Assembly (NCBI RefSeq): GCF_002287885.2
Contig: NZ_CP016768.2
Coordinates: forward strand, 1,174,109-1,238,108
DNA length: 64,000 nt
DNA from: Candidatus Nanopelagicus limnes
GTDB taxonomy: Bacteria; Actinomycetota; Actinomycetes; Nanopelagicales; Nanopelagicaceae
Reading direction: 5' to 3'
The notes beneath the pieces were generated by a model that was not told the origin of the DNA, ran no database searches, and saw only the letters and a list, made by a program, of their open reading frames with translations. Of this stretch, positions 9,080 to 21,601 are shown in pieces (position 1 is the stretch's first letter; each line of letters begins with the position of its first letter). The translations under genes were made by a program, and so were the position numbers.

Positions 9080-10243
9080 TTACGGAGTTGTTGTAAAGGG
9101 ATTACTTTCTGGCACAAGCGGTGTTAATCCGATCACAGGTGGCTTAGTGATAGTTCCCAGCATTCGATCAATTGCACTTCGTGCTGCGTCTTGTAATCTT
9201 CTAGTTCTACCAACGCCATCTGCAATCACAACAAAGACATACTCTTTCTCACCTGAGGTAGCAAAGCCAGCTAATGAAACTGTGTGACGAGTTGAACCAG
9301 TCTTTGCTCTTACTAAACCAACTGCTTGCGGCGCAGTTGAATGGTATCTACCTATTAATGTTCCAGATTCCCCACTTACGGGCAGTGATTCATAAATTAC
9401 CTTTAACTTTGGTTCAGTCTTTAACTTAAGCAGTAATTGAGAAACAGTAATAGCAGAAACTCGATTTTCTCCACCGATGCCTGAACCATCAACTAATTTC
9501 ATGCCAGTTGTATCAACACCCACTGCATTTAACTTATCTTTTGCCATCTGATTAAACCCGGTTTTAGTTAATGGGTAGCCGTTTCTGCCGGTAGCAACCA
9601 TTGCCAATCGCTGGGATAAAACATTGTCACTATATAAAAGGGCAAAACGAATCATTTTATGAAGTGGCGGTGAAGAAACTTCTGCAATTTTTTCGGTAAC
9701 TAAAGATTCAACCTCAACACTTTTACTTATTGGTTTATATGCAACGGAGGATTTTCGTTTTAATGCCCGCTTGGCATATAAAATATCTGAGTTATTAACC
9801 CCTTTATATACCAAAGTTATTTTCTTTAGTGATTTATCGGAGGCAAAAGCCGCCTTAATTAAAGCTGGCATATATGCCCGCTTATTGGCATCGCGGTACT
9901 TAGCATTGGAAGTAATCCAAGGATCATTTTCTCCCCAGATAACAAAAACGCCTTTTTTCTCGGTTTTATACAGTGCGGTCTTAAAAACTGTTGCTGTATC
10001 TAAAGTTAAGGCAATTGATGCAGTTGATATTACTTTTAATACTGAAGCAGGAGTTCTAGGTTTTTCTGCCCCGCTTTGATAAACAATTTCATTAGTGGAT
10101 CCATCAATTAAAATTACACCCGGATTTGCTAAGTACTTAGAGCCTAAGTATTTAAAAAAAGGTTCTGGTAATACATCTACCGCATTAGCAGGTTGAAGGT
10201 TTCCTAAAAGTATGAATAAAACTAATATTGCTATCTTCTTCAT
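9080..10243 (-). CDS. dacB: D-alanyl-D-alanine carboxypeptidase/endopeptidase (S13, PBP4-like)
   Basis: Extracytoplasmic penicillin-binding protein that trims or cleaves peptidoglycan peptides. It has an N-terminal signal peptide (residues 1-21), the active-site motif SVLK with Ser67 and Lys70, the second motif SDN in LLYSDNVLSQ (about 205), and KTG in RAKTGSTRH (about 312). Length 387 is short but within actinobacterial S13 proteins. Its start overlaps the stop of the upstream EamA transporter gene by 4 bases. Expected to work with the nearby NlpC/P60 hydrolase in wall remodelling. Confidence 0.93.
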   Translation of the reverse strand: MKKIAILVLFILLGNLQPANAVDVLPEPFFKYLGSKYLANPGVILIDGSTNEIVYQSGAEKPRTPASVLKVISTASIALTLDTATVFKTALYKTEKKGVFVIWGENDPWITSNAKYRDANKRAYMPALIKAAFASDKSLKKITLVYKGVNNSDILYAKRALKRKSSVAYKPISKSVEVESLVTEKIAEVSSPPLHKMIRFALLYSDNVLSQRLAMVATGRNGYPLTKTGFNQMAKDKLNAVGVDTTGMKLVDGSGIGGENRVSAITVSQLLLKLKTEPKLKVIYESLPVSGESGTLIGRYHSTAPQAVGLVRAKTGSTRHTVSLAGFATSGEKEYVFVVIADGVGRTRRLQDAARSAIDRMLGTITKPPVIGLTPLVPESNPFTTTP

Positions 10244-11136
10244 TTGCCAACCACTTTACTAGTAAATCTGCCTTGGGTAATCGCAGCTCCTAATATGACA
10301 AAAACTGCGCCAACTGGTTCATGCCAAGTTATTTGCTCTCCTAAAAATAACCAACCAACAAAGACTGCAACAACGGGAGTCACATAAGTTACGGTGCTAG
10401 CAATCGAGCCGCCTGCAGCTGCAATTATTGAAAAATTCCAGATGTAGGCAAAGCCACTCCCTAAGACACCAAGAGCTAACATTGCTAGTAAAGAATTTAA
10501 CTGGTAATTATCTTCGGCAATTCCATCAAATAAATAAAGAGGTAGCAAGGTAATTGCTGCCAAAATTAATTGAACTGTTGCTGCCGCCTCAGGCTTTAAA
10601 ACAAGTGGCAAGATATTTCGAGTCATATACGGAAATGAGTATCCGTAACAAGAAACAGCTAGCAGAAGGGCAGCCACACCAAGTAATTGGTTATCGCCTA
10701 TTCCCTTCCAGATGCCTAGTACTACCATCACACCAAATGCACCAATAAATAAGCCAATGATTTGTTCACGCTTTAGCTTTTGTTCTCTGAAAAGTAGCAA
10801 CATAAATACCATCGTCATTAGTGGGGTTGTGGCATTAATAATTCCAGCCAAAACCGAGGTCACATACTGCTGAGCGAAGGCAAATAAAATTCCAGGCACA
10901 ACATTAAGCAGTAGGGCAACAATCCAAAGTTTTCGCCAAGTACTTTTATCTTTTGGCAATGCAATTTTCCGCGATCTCACAACAATCAGTAAAGTGATAG
11001 CACCCAGTGAGCATCTGACAAAGGCAACCCCAAATGGAGTTAGAAACTCAAGCCCAAGTTCAATAAATATGAAAGAACAGCCCCAAATTAGACCTAGCGC
11101 AATATAAGCAGGCAGCCATGATTTTCTCATCATCAC
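10240..11136 (-). CDS. EamA/DMT family transporter
   Basis: Ten-helix drug/metabolite-type permease. The 298-residue protein shows two repeated five-helix EamA domains (about 8-140 and 152-288); WGCSFIFIELGLEF in helix 1 and the GEQITWHEPVGAVFVILGA end are family hallmarks. It is the first gene of the long minus-strand run and is divergent from the SpoU methyltransferase with only 23 bases between starts. The substrate cannot be told; such proteins move amino acids, nucleosides or other metabolites. Confidence 0.88.
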   Translation of the reverse strand: MMMRKSWLPAYIALGLIWGCSFIFIELGLEFLTPFGVAFVRCSLGAITLLIVVRSRKIALPKDKSTWRKLWIVALLLNVVPGILFAFAQQYVTSVLAGIINATTPLMTMVFMLLLFREQKLKREQIIGLFIGAFGVMVVLGIWKGIGDNQLLGVAALLLAVSCYGYSFPYMTRNILPLVLKPEAAATVQLILAAITLLPLYLFDGIAEDNYQLNSLLAMLALGVLGSGFAYIWNFSIIAAAGGSIASTVTYVTPVVAVFVGWLFLGEQITWHEPVGAVFVILGAAITQGRFTSKVVGK

Positions 11137-11159
11137 TCCTTAACCCTTAAGGTTTACTT

Positions 11160-11813
11160 ATGACGCAATCTTCCGTTGGACCTGGTGAGTTCTACCAGGT
11201 TGTTGGCGTAGGCCCACACTCTAAACCATGGCCGACCGATAATCACTTTGATCTGGAATTACTTGAGCAGGGTGATCGCAGAAATGTCTTAGATAAATAT
11301 AGATATTGGAAGGTAGAGGCAATTGTTGCCGATCTTGATACCAAACGACATGATCTGCAAATTGCAATTGAAAATTGGCAACATGATTTAAATATTGGTT
11401 CAATTGTTAGAACTGCAAATGCTTTTAATGTTTCAGCAGTTCATATTGTTGGAAAGCGTGATTGGAATCGGCGGGGCGCGATGGTGACTGATCGCTACTT
11501 AACAGTGCATCATCATGCAACGGTGGAAGAATTTAAAACCTGGTGTGATGAAAATGAATTACCAATAATTGGAATAGATAATCTTCCTATTTCTAAATCA
11601 CTAGAGAGTGCTGATCTGCCTAAAAAATGTGTGATGTTATTTGGCCAAGAGGGTGCTGGCATGAGTGAAGAAGGGGTTGCAGTTTGCTATGTAGTCCTTG
11701 CTATCTCTCAATATGGTTCAACTAGATCGATGAACGCATCAGCTGCTGGAGCGATTGCTATGTATGCCTGGGCGATGCAGCATTTAAATCCAGTAAATCA
11801 TCCAAAAAATTAA
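11160..11813 (+). CDS. TrmH/SpoU family RNA 2'-O-methyltransferase
   Basis: SAM-dependent ribose methyltransferase of the SPOUT fold acting on tRNA or rRNA. The 217-residue protein carries motif 1 NIGSIVRTANAF (about 79-90), motif 2 LFGQEGAGMSEEG (about 160) and motif 3 ISQYGSTRSMNASAAGAIAMY (split here only by eye; the Ser-x-Asn core SMNAS binds SAM in the trefoil knot). The exact RNA target is not evident. An AAGG lies shortly before the ATG at 11160. Its stop interlocks with that of the convergent TPR gene. Confidence 0.9.
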   Translation: MTQSSVGPGEFYQVVGVGPHSKPWPTDNHFDLELLEQGDRRNVLDKYRYWKVEAIVADLDTKRHDLQIAIENWQHDLNIGSIVRTANAFNVSAVHIVGKRDWNRRGAMVTDRYLTVHHHATVEEFKTWCDENELPIIGIDNLPISKSLESADLPKKCVMLFGQEGAGMSEEGVAVCYVVLAISQYGSTRSMNASAAGAIAMYAWAMQHLNPVNHPKN

Positions 11814-12784
11814 GCTTCGTCAATTACCTCAGTAACAGCATCTAGCCTTCTAACAATCTCATCCGCCTCATTTTCACGATCTAGCTTTCGAAGAGTTAGC
11901 GCTATTTTTCGCTCGATATCGATTATAAATTCAAAATCTTTAAACTCAGCCTCAGTCACACTCTCTAATACATTTTCAAGTGTCATTAGCGCCTCTTCAT
12001 ATTGAGCAAGTCCCATCTGGGCTTTGCCTAACTCAAATGATGAGTAAGTCTCACGTCTGTGGTCATGGGCGGTTACAAAAACATCTAAAGATTTTTGAGC
12101 AGCAGTCAGCGCTCCCTGGGCGTCACCTAATTCAGTTAAGCAATGGGCAATCTTTTGATCGCACCTTGCCACATTAATAACCTCTTTTAATCTCTTAAAT
12201 AGTGCTCTTGATTCCTTAAAAGCCTCTAGAGATTTTTCATAATTTTTTAACTCGCGATAAGCACAGCCAATTAAGTGAAGATCATTAGCTGCTCCTGAGT
12301 CATTGCCATCAACTAAATGCTCCTGCACACACTCATTCATGCACTCAATTGTCTTTTCATACTCCTTTGAGTTAAACCACCACTCACCTAATGTGCAGGC
12401 AAGCTCAATTGCCATTGGCGACTTTGTCTCACGGAGTAAATCAACAGCTTTACTCATCGCGTTCGCTGCTTCATTCATTCTTTTCAGTTGGTTTAAGTTA
12501 TAACCAATTGCTGAATATGCTTGAGCTAATCCTTCAGTTGGAGCAACTGCGCCTAAATCTGCATAAATATCTCGGGCAGTCTCAGCTAGTGCTAGAGCTT
12601 CATCATATTGACCACGTGCATAGATTCGCGCACTTAATTCATAATAAGTATTTGCCCGATCTAAACCTTGGACCTCTGGAATTCTCTCCCAAAGCATCTC
12701 TTCAGTAATAATCTCTTCAGAGTTAATATCTTCATTCTCTGAGTTATCTGACAACTTTGACCTTTCACTTCTGTAGGTTGGCAA
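11810..12784 (-). CDS. Tetratricopeptide repeat protein
   Basis: Function unknown; a cytoplasmic all-helical repeat protein of 324 residues. At least six TPR-like helix pairs are visible between residues 43 and 310, for example the ARIYARGQYDEALALAETA, HLIGCAYRELKNYEKSLEAF and ELGKAQMGLAQYEEALMTLE blocks. The first 30 residues are acidic and Ser/Asn-rich, probably disordered. The start is TTG at 12784, supported by AAGG 8 bases upstream. There is no signal peptide. Likely a scaffold for protein-protein contacts; the partner is not suggested by the neighbours. Confidence 0.85.
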   Translation of the reverse strand: MPTYRSERSKLSDNSENEDINSEEIITEEMLWERIPEVQGLDRANTYYELSARIYARGQYDEALALAETARDIYADLGAVAPTEGLAQAYSAIGYNLNQLKRMNEAANAMSKAVDLLRETKSPMAIELACTLGEWWFNSKEYEKTIECMNECVQEHLVDGNDSGAANDLHLIGCAYRELKNYEKSLEAFKESRALFKRLKEVINVARCDQKIAHCLTELGDAQGALTAAQKSLDVFVTAHDHRRETYSSFELGKAQMGLAQYEEALMTLENVLESVTEAEFKDFEFIIDIERKIALTLRKLDRENEADEIVRRLDAVTEVIDEA

Positions 12785-12830
12785 CCCGATTACCTTAGCA
12801 GTTTGCCCCCACCGCCTGGATGGGAATTGG

Positions 12831-13373
12831 CTAAGAGTTCACCCAGCTTTTAAAGCCATCGGCTGCGCGTTCGAGCATGTCTAATACCTTTTTATACTCA
12901 GCTAACTCCATTCCGTAGGGGTCAGGAACACTAAGTTGGTGAGCATCTTCACCCTCTGGATCAATATTTTGTAGTTCTGGGTCAAAGGATAAAAACATCA
13001 AAATCTTATTTTTATCTTCTTCACTCTTTGCAAGTTTTACTAACGCAGCTCGATTACTTAAATCCATTGCCAGGATTAAGTCATGCTGCTTAAAGAAACT
13101 ATCCTTAAATTGTTTTGCTTTATGTTGATACTTATATCCGGCCTCTTGCCAAACTTGAATTGAGAAAGCAGAAGCATCCTCACCAACATGCCATGGCCCA
13201 GTACCTGAGCTATCAACTGCCACCTTAGGTTTTGTTAGATCAGCACATTTATTAGCGAGTAGGGCATTGGCTAAGGGTGAGCGACAGATGTTGCCCAGGC
13301 AGACTAGGTGAACACTAATTGCCTCTGATCTACGCACGCTTTGCAGGTAGTTGCTCTGGTTTTCTGAGTACAT
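12831..13373 (-). CDS. Low-molecular-weight protein-tyrosine phosphatase
   Basis: Cysteine-dependent phosphatase. The P-loop VCLGNICRSPLAN (C-x5-R, residues about 25-37) and the general-acid loop VPDPYG identify the LMW-PTP family; the 180-residue protein covers the full domain. A longer reading runs to 13409 and would overlap guaB1, but ATG at 13373 gives a normal N-terminus and leaves 25 bases between the divergent starts. A role in tyrosine-phosphate signalling or wall polysaccharide control is typical; arsenate reductase activity is less likely, as the DPYG loop fits a phosphatase. Confidence 0.9.
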   Translation of the reverse strand: MYSENQSNYLQSVRRSEAISVHLVCLGNICRSPLANALLANKCADLTKPKVAVDSSGTGPWHVGEDASAFSIQVWQEAGYKYQHKAKQFKDSFFKQHDLILAMDLSNRAALVKLAKSEEDKNKILMFLSFDPELQNIDPEGEDAHQLSVPDPYGMELAEYKKVLDMLERAADGFKSWVNS

Positions 13374-13389
13374 ATAAATGCGAGTATAG

Positions 13390-16253
<2,864 letters not shown>

Positions 16254-16283
16254 AGGAAATCTCTTTAACTCTGTTGTTTACTA

Positions 16284-17582
16284 CTACCTTGGGCGCTTTC
16301 GGCGCTCATGTGGACGTGGCCTAGATTTCTTCTTCTTACCGCCACCCTTAGATCTTGAACCGCGATAACCGCCAGATCTACCGCCACCACCACTCTTTGT
16401 ACTTGTGGCAGTAACAATTGGAATCCCAGATGGCTCTGCAGCTCCAGTTACCTTTACTAAATTGGCATCCATTGGCCTAACAGTTGATTCATTTAATCGA
16501 ACTCCTGCTCTCGCCGCTAACCCATGCACACCTTTTCGTTGTTTATGAGTTGCAAGAGTTACCACAGTTCCAACAGCGCCGGCCCTTGCAGTTCTGCCAG
16601 CTCTGTGTAAATAATCTTTATGATTTTCTGGTGCATCAACATGAACTACAAGCGAGACATCATCAACGTGAATTCCTCGTGCTGCTACATCTGTTGCAAC
16701 TAACGCGTTTGTAGCTCCTGACTTAAATGCCTCTAAGACTCTTGATCTTTGGGCTTGAGTTTTGCCACCATGGAGTGCTCCAACTGAAACTCCTGCTTCA
16801 TTCATCCGCTTAGTTAACTTATCTGCCCCATGCTTAGTTCTAACAAAGAAAATACTCTTTCCTTTTCTAGCTGCAATCTGTGAGGTAATTAAATCTTTGT
16901 GTGACTGCTCCATTATCAACACATGGTGAGTCATATTTCCTGCAGTTGATTTCTCGTTAGCAAGAGAGTGGGTAACAGGATTTCTTAAGTACTTCTTAAC
17001 CAATGAGTCAACATCTTTATCCAATGTGGCGCTAAATAGCATTCGCTGGCCACCAGGCTTAGTTAAATCTAAAATTCTTTTCACATCTGGCAAAAATCCC
17101 ATATCCGCCATTTGATCTGCTTCATCTAAAACAGTTATCTCAATATCATCTAACTTAATATGCTTCTTTTGAATCAAATCAATTAATCTGCCAGGGGTTG
17201 CTACAACAATTGGCACGCCACGTTTTAAAGCTTGAATCTGTTTCGAGTAAGAAAGTCCACCTGCGACAACCTGTGAATTTAAATTAACTGATCGTGACAA
17301 AGGTGCAATCACATCGCTAATCTGCATTGCAAGCTCTCTAGTTGGTGATAAAACCAAAGCAAGTGGCCTCATAGAGGCAGCATTTCTTCCAGCAAGTCTG
17401 GTCATTAACGCCAAACCAAAGGCAAGAGTTTTACCTGAACCTGTCTGACCTCGACCTAAAATATCTTTACCAGCGATTGCATCAGGCAGTGTTGCTTTTT
17501 GAATTGGAAATGGCTTTTCGATTCCAGAGGTATGTAATACCTTGGTAAGCGCAGCGTTAACGCCTAAATCTTTAAATGACAT
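16284..17582 (-). CDS. DEAD-box RNA helicase
   Basis: ATP-dependent RNA remodelling protein. Motifs in order: Q motif region FPIQKATLPDAI, Walker A GRGQTGSGKT (about 42-51), PTRELA, TPGRL, DEAD in VLDEADQMADMG, SAT, and the C-terminal HRAGRTARAG. Residues from about 390 are Gly/Ser/Lys/Arg-rich and probably bind RNA. This is the RhlE/CsdA-like compact form (432 residues). A 137-base leader region with an inverted repeat precedes it, consistent with post-transcriptional or cold-dependent control (inference). Confidence 0.95.
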   Translation of the reverse strand: MSFKDLGVNAALTKVLHTSGIEKPFPIQKATLPDAIAGKDILGRGQTGSGKTLAFGLALMTRLAGRNAASMRPLALVLSPTRELAMQISDVIAPLSRSVNLNSQVVAGGLSYSKQIQALKRGVPIVVATPGRLIDLIQKKHIKLDDIEITVLDEADQMADMGFLPDVKRILDLTKPGGQRMLFSATLDKDVDSLVKKYLRNPVTHSLANEKSTAGNMTHHVLIMEQSHKDLITSQIAARKGKSIFFVRTKHGADKLTKRMNEAGVSVGALHGGKTQAQRSRVLEAFKSGATNALVATDVAARGIHVDDVSLVVHVDAPENHKDYLHRAGRTARAGAVGTVVTLATHKQRKGVHGLAARAGVRLNESTVRPMDANLVKVTGAAEPSGIPIVTATSTKSGGGGRSGGYRGSRSKGGGKKKKSRPRPHERRKRPR

Positions 17583-17719
17583 ATATCAACCTATCAAGAC
17601 ATGATGCGCGTCTTGGTGGTGATTTGAGATTAAGACTCGCAAGGCACTTACAAATTGTAAGCACATGGGGAACTACTGGCTTAAGTTTACCTTATATTTT
17701 AAGAAGTTATTACCAACAA
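17583..17719. promoter_or_regulatory. Leader region with perfect inverted repeat
   Basis: This 137-base gap between the VOC gene and the helicase gene holds a perfect 7+1+7 inverted repeat, CTTACAAATTGTAAG, at 17647-17661, and a second short hairpin (CAAGAC/GTCTTG arms) closer to the helicase start. The first looks like a dimeric repressor operator or promoter-proximal site; the second could fold in the helicase leader RNA. No gene is visible here. Confidence 0.45.
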
Positions 17720-18364
17720 TTAATCAACACGAATTTTGTTGTTATTCACTAACAACTCAACGGCAACAATTCCTTTATCTCCGTCATTTGATTCAGGCTT
17801 AACCCACTCAATTTCGACATCGGTCAACCCGCTCTTAATCTCATCCTTAAACCAAGAATCCGCTAATTGCTCATCATCGGCAATTACTATTTTGGAAATT
17901 TTTGCAACACTATTTCCATCTTTTGATGGATGTTGCTCAGTTAGCCATTGAATGAAAAACGGTAGCTCACCGGCTCCGGTGATCTCTCTGACACCAATCT
18001 GCTTCCACTTTAATTCGCTGCCATCAGGCTTAGTTCGATAGCCATCAGCAGCTTTTCTACCAAATTTTTCTTCAACCTTTGCTAAATCATTTGAGCTAAA
18101 CACCCAAGTTAGCCAACCGCCACCGGCATCCGCTTTTTTCTTAACTGCCTGTCCAAAAGGAGTTGCATCTGTTGCAGGATGATCAAGTGGGCAAACAATT
18201 TCTATGTATTGACCATTAAGTAATGGCGCTGTGAAATTTCTTGTGCCAAACTTTGGATGAATTCCGCCGTCAACAAATGCGGTTCCAATTTGGGAACCAA
18301 TTCGATTAACAACATCAGAAATCTGATCGTGGGAAGCAACGTAGGAAACATGGTCAAGACGCAT
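17720..18364 (-). CDS. VOC superfamily (glyoxalase-like) protein
   Basis: Cytoplasmic protein of 214 residues with the vicinal-oxygen-chelate fold. It begins MRLDHVSYVASH, typical of glyoxalase-like domain proteins where the early His can ligate metal, and contains a second module from about residue 125 (VAKISKIVIADDE). No close functional match can be named: it could be a metal-dependent dioxygenase or isomerase, or a non-enzymatic member. Located between holB and the helicase on the same strand. Confidence 0.75.
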   Translation of the reverse strand: MRLDHVSYVASHDQISDVVNRIGSQIGTAFVDGGIHPKFGTRNFTAPLLNGQYIEIVCPLDHPATDATPFGQAVKKKADAGGGWLTWVFSSNDLAKVEEKFGRKAADGYRTKPDGSELKWKQIGVREITGAGELPFFIQWLTEQHPSKDGNSVAKISKIVIADDEQLADSWFKDEIKSGLTDVEIEWVKPESNDGDKGIVAVELLVNNNKIRVD

Positions 18365-18408
18365 GAGAGTATTTTGCCTTACTTGTGAGGGTGCTAATTA
18401 CCATTTTC

Positions 18409-19554
18409 TTAACGTAATACACACATCAATGCTTCAATAAGTAATAAAGGTGCTGCATTTTGGGCCAAATTTCGTCGAGTTTTTAAGATCGCTTCAATTT
18501 TGCCAAGAGTTTTGGCCGGGTTAGTCGAAGTTGCCATTAATTTGATTTGCTCAAGTAAATCCTGATTAATTAGTGAATCAGTTGAGTTTGATTGAAGAAG
18601 CAGTACATCTCTATACAGCGTTGCAAGATCTAGGAGTGCTCGATCTAAGTAATCTCTGACCATTCTTGTTGATCTTGATTTTTGTTCTTTCTCTAACTCC
18701 TTCACAGCTTTTGAACCACCACTAGCCATTTTGCTACCTGTAGCACCCCAAGCCTCTTTCAATTTCGAAATTTCATCTTCATCTTTTTTCTCAGCATCAG
18801 TTAGCGCATCAGCTTTGGCTGCATCTACTAAAAGCTGTGCTGCTTTAAATGCTGAAGCAATATCTTTGATCATTAAGGGTAGTTTCAAAATATTTGCCCG
18901 GTTTTGTCTTGCGTTAGCATCTGTGGCCAATCTTCTTGCACGCCCAATATGACCACCTGAAGCGCGTGCTACAAACTCAGCTGTTTTAGCGTCCACTGCA
19001 TCTCTTTCTATCAATAAGTTAGTTATTGCTTTGGTAGATGGTGTGCGCAATGACAGATGTCGACACCTTGACCTAATAGTCGGCAAAACATCAGTTAAAG
19101 TTGGAGCACAAAGTAACCAAATAGTTCTTAAGCCTGGTTCTTCAATTACTTTAAGTAGTGCGTTCGCAGCAGAATCAGTTAAGCGATCAGCATCTTCAAT
19201 TACAACAACACGATAATTTGCAACAGATGGTGCCCAAGAAGCTCTGGTGATTAATTCTCTAACCTCATCAATTTTTATAGACAAGCCTTGAGTTTTAATC
19301 AATTCAACATCTGCGTGCGTGCCAAGAATTGTTGACAGACAATCATTACATTTACTACAACCACCCTCTTTGCAAACTAAAGCTGCAGCAAATGCAATCG
19401 CTGCATTTGAGCGCCCTGAGCCGGGTGGGCCGGTGAAAAGCCAGGTACTTGTCATTACCTGGCTTAAATCATTTGAATTATGAGCCGCTTGGGCAGCATC
19501 TTTTAAGATCTCAACCACTTGAGATTGATCAATCAAAGATGAAAAAACACTCAC
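18409..19554 (-). CDS. holB: DNA polymerase III subunit delta'
   Basis: Clamp-loader subunit that works with delta and tau to load the sliding clamp. The 381-residue protein has a P-loop-like GPPGSGRSNAA (Arg in place of the catalytic Lys, common for delta'), a four-cysteine zinc module CKEGGCSKCNDC (about 62-73), and the sensor region around SRCRHLSLRTPS. GTG start at 19554, two bases after the fused MFS-tmk stop, so it is co-translated. The topA-tmk-holB order is also known in Streptomyces. Confidence 0.93.
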   Translation of the reverse strand: MSVFSSLIDQSQVVEILKDAAQAAHNSNDLSQVMTSTWLFTGPPGSGRSNAAIAFAAALVCKEGGCSKCNDCLSTILGTHADVELIKTQGLSIKIDEVRELITRASWAPSVANYRVVVIEDADRLTDSAANALLKVIEEPGLRTIWLLCAPTLTDVLPTIRSRCRHLSLRTPSTKAITNLLIERDAVDAKTAEFVARASGGHIGRARRLATDANARQNRANILKLPLMIKDIASAFKAAQLLVDAAKADALTDAEKKDEDEISKLKEAWGATGSKMASGGSKAVKELEKEQKSRSTRMVRDYLDRALLDLATLYRDVLLLQSNSTDSLINQDLLEQIKLMATSTNPAKTLGKIEAILKTRRNLAQNAAPLLLIEALMCVLR

Positions 19555-19556
19555 AG

Positions 19557-21572
19557 TTATTTAAAATTTCTTTTCAAAGTTTTAATGGCGCCTACTCGTT
19601 CAATAATAATTTGATGAATTTGTTCGATAGTTAAAGATGCGTCCACCACCAAGAAGCGTTCAGGATCAAGGTGGGCAAGGTTTAAATACTCCTGCCTTAC
19701 TCTTTCATGAAAAGCTAGTGGTTCACTCTCTAATCGATCAGTTGAATGCAATCTACCTAAGCCGATCTCGGCCGGTAGATCCATAATTACAGTTAAGGTC
19801 GGAGTTAAAGACTCTGTTGCCCATCTAGAAATTCTTGCAACCTCACTTGGTAGTAATACCCTGCCAGCTCCTTGGTATGCAATTGATGAATCAAAATATC
19901 TATCTGTAATTACTATCTCTCCTCTTTGCAGAGCAGGTCTAATTAAAGAGAAAACATGATGGGCTCTATCTGCTGCATACATTAAAGCTTCAGCACGAGG
20001 TGAAATCACACCAGTTTTATTGTCCAATAAAATATCCCGTAATTGATTACCTAAAGTAGTTCCGCCAGGTTCACGAGTTAATAAAACCTCTTCACCATTT
20101 TTCTCAAGCCAATCTTTTAGCAATTTTGTTTGAGTAGATTTGCCAGAGCCTTCTCCACCTTCAAATGAGATAAATACTCCACTTGTTACCTGACCTGTGA
20201 TCGCACCTAACTCACCACGAAATGCTGATTTGATATCACTTAAGAGTGAAACATTTGGTCGATCTCTCATTTGTCTATATGAAATAACTCCAACCAAAAC
20301 TGCGATAAGACCAGCGAAAAACATCGTAAAGGCGGCGCCGTTATAAGTAACTGTTGTGGTTCTAAAAGAGTATGTGTGCTCACCTATGGCAGCTGCTACC
20401 AATGGAGAAATTGCTAATACCAAAACCAGTGAGACTCTTATTAGTGATTGAACAAATGCAAAGGTTCTACCTCGCACCTCATCTTCAACCTCAAGCCCAA
20501 GCATGGTGAATCCAGTTACCCAAGAGATGCCAGAGAATAAGCCAAGTAAAACGGTGATAAAGATTGCAAGTACTAGGTTTAAAACCAAGGAGAGAATTAC
20601 TAGTAATAATCCTGAAATAGTTAATGAAATTCCAAATAATCTTCTTCTAGAAAATTGTGCAAATACCCTTGGCCCAAATGAGATACCTAGTGCTAGCCCA
20701 AAAAATACAGCCGCAAATAAAATTCCATAAGCAGCTTCACCGGCTTGTAGATCATCAACAAAAGTTCTAGCTAATCCAATTACAGCACCCGCTGCAAAGA
20801 AAGCACCAAGCATTCCAAATATTAGACCTCTAATGATTTTAGAGCCTTTGATAAATGAGAAGCCCTCCCAAAGTGATTTGCCAATTGAAGAAGAATTTAA
20901 TTTCTGGCTTGGCCCAGATGGAATCTCTTTTAATCGCCAAACTGTGTACGCACAAAATAGAAAACTCACTGCGTTTATATAAAGAGCTAGATCTGCAGCC
21001 GAGGCTGGTGTGGTGTTTCCCAAAGCTGCATTTATTGCACCTGTAAACAATGCAAGAGTAGAAAACAAAATCGCAGCAATTGGAGCAGTTCCATATGCTG
21101 CAAGAAGTGATACCTGATTAGCACTTTCTAACTTAGATTTAGGAACAAGGTTTGGAACTGATGCTTCTTTTGCAGGTGACCAGAATAAGGTAACAATTTC
21201 CACCAAAATCGATGCGGTATATAGCCAAAAGTAGTTTCCAACAATTGGAATTGAAAGATATAGGGAAAAACGTAAAACATCACAAACAATCATCAGTTTT
21301 CTACGATCAAACTTATCTGCAATAACACCAGCAAATGGACCTAAAATTACTGCTGGTAACAACCTGACAATAAATACGCCTGCAATTGCAAAGTTTGCCT
21401 TTGCATAATCACCACCTGCTAATTGTTGAGCTAATGCAGTTGAGGCTAGGAGTCCAAGCCAATCGCCAAAGGATGAAAACGCCATCGCTTGCCAAAGTTT
21501 TCTAAATGCAGGAATTGCAAGCACGCTTCTTGATTCAGTTTGCGCAGGCGCTGCTGGATATGGCAAAGACAT
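19557..21572 (-). CDS. tmk: MFS transporter fused to thymidylate kinase
   Basis: One 671-residue polypeptide combines an N-terminal 12-helix MFS domain (about 18-435; motif GVIADKFDRRKL in loop 2-3) with a complete C-terminal dTMP kinase (about 463-671). The kinase part has P-loop GGEGSGKST near 471, the DR-x motif LLTREPGGT, and ITDRYFDSSIAYQG. No stop or frameshift separates them. dTMP kinase makes dTDP for DNA synthesis. The same fusion exists in Streptomyces and relatives from established annotation. What the transporter half moves is unknown. Confidence 0.93.
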   Translation of the reverse strand: MSLPYPAAPAQTESRSVLAIPAFRKLWQAMAFSSFGDWLGLLASTALAQQLAGGDYAKANFAIAGVFIVRLLPAVILGPFAGVIADKFDRRKLMIVCDVLRFSLYLSIPIVGNYFWLYTASILVEIVTLFWSPAKEASVPNLVPKSKLESANQVSLLAAYGTAPIAAILFSTLALFTGAINAALGNTTPASAADLALYINAVSFLFCAYTVWRLKEIPSGPSQKLNSSSIGKSLWEGFSFIKGSKIIRGLIFGMLGAFFAAGAVIGLARTFVDDLQAGEAAYGILFAAVFFGLALGISFGPRVFAQFSRRRLFGISLTISGLLLVILSLVLNLVLAIFITVLLGLFSGISWVTGFTMLGLEVEDEVRGRTFAFVQSLIRVSLVLVLAISPLVAAAIGEHTYSFRTTTVTYNGAAFTMFFAGLIAVLVGVISYRQMRDRPNVSLLSDIKSAFRGELGAITGQVTSGVFISFEGGEGSGKSTQTKLLKDWLEKNGEEVLLTREPGGTTLGNQLRDILLDNKTGVISPRAEALMYAADRAHHVFSLIRPALQRGEIVITDRYFDSSIAYQGAGRVLLPSEVARISRWATESLTPTLTVIMDLPAEIGLGRLHSTDRLESEPLAFHERVRQEYLNLAHLDPERFLVVDASLTIEQIHQIIIERVGAIKTLKRNFK

Positions 21573-21601
21573 GTTGGAAGTCTACTTGTGACTAGCGACC
21601 G

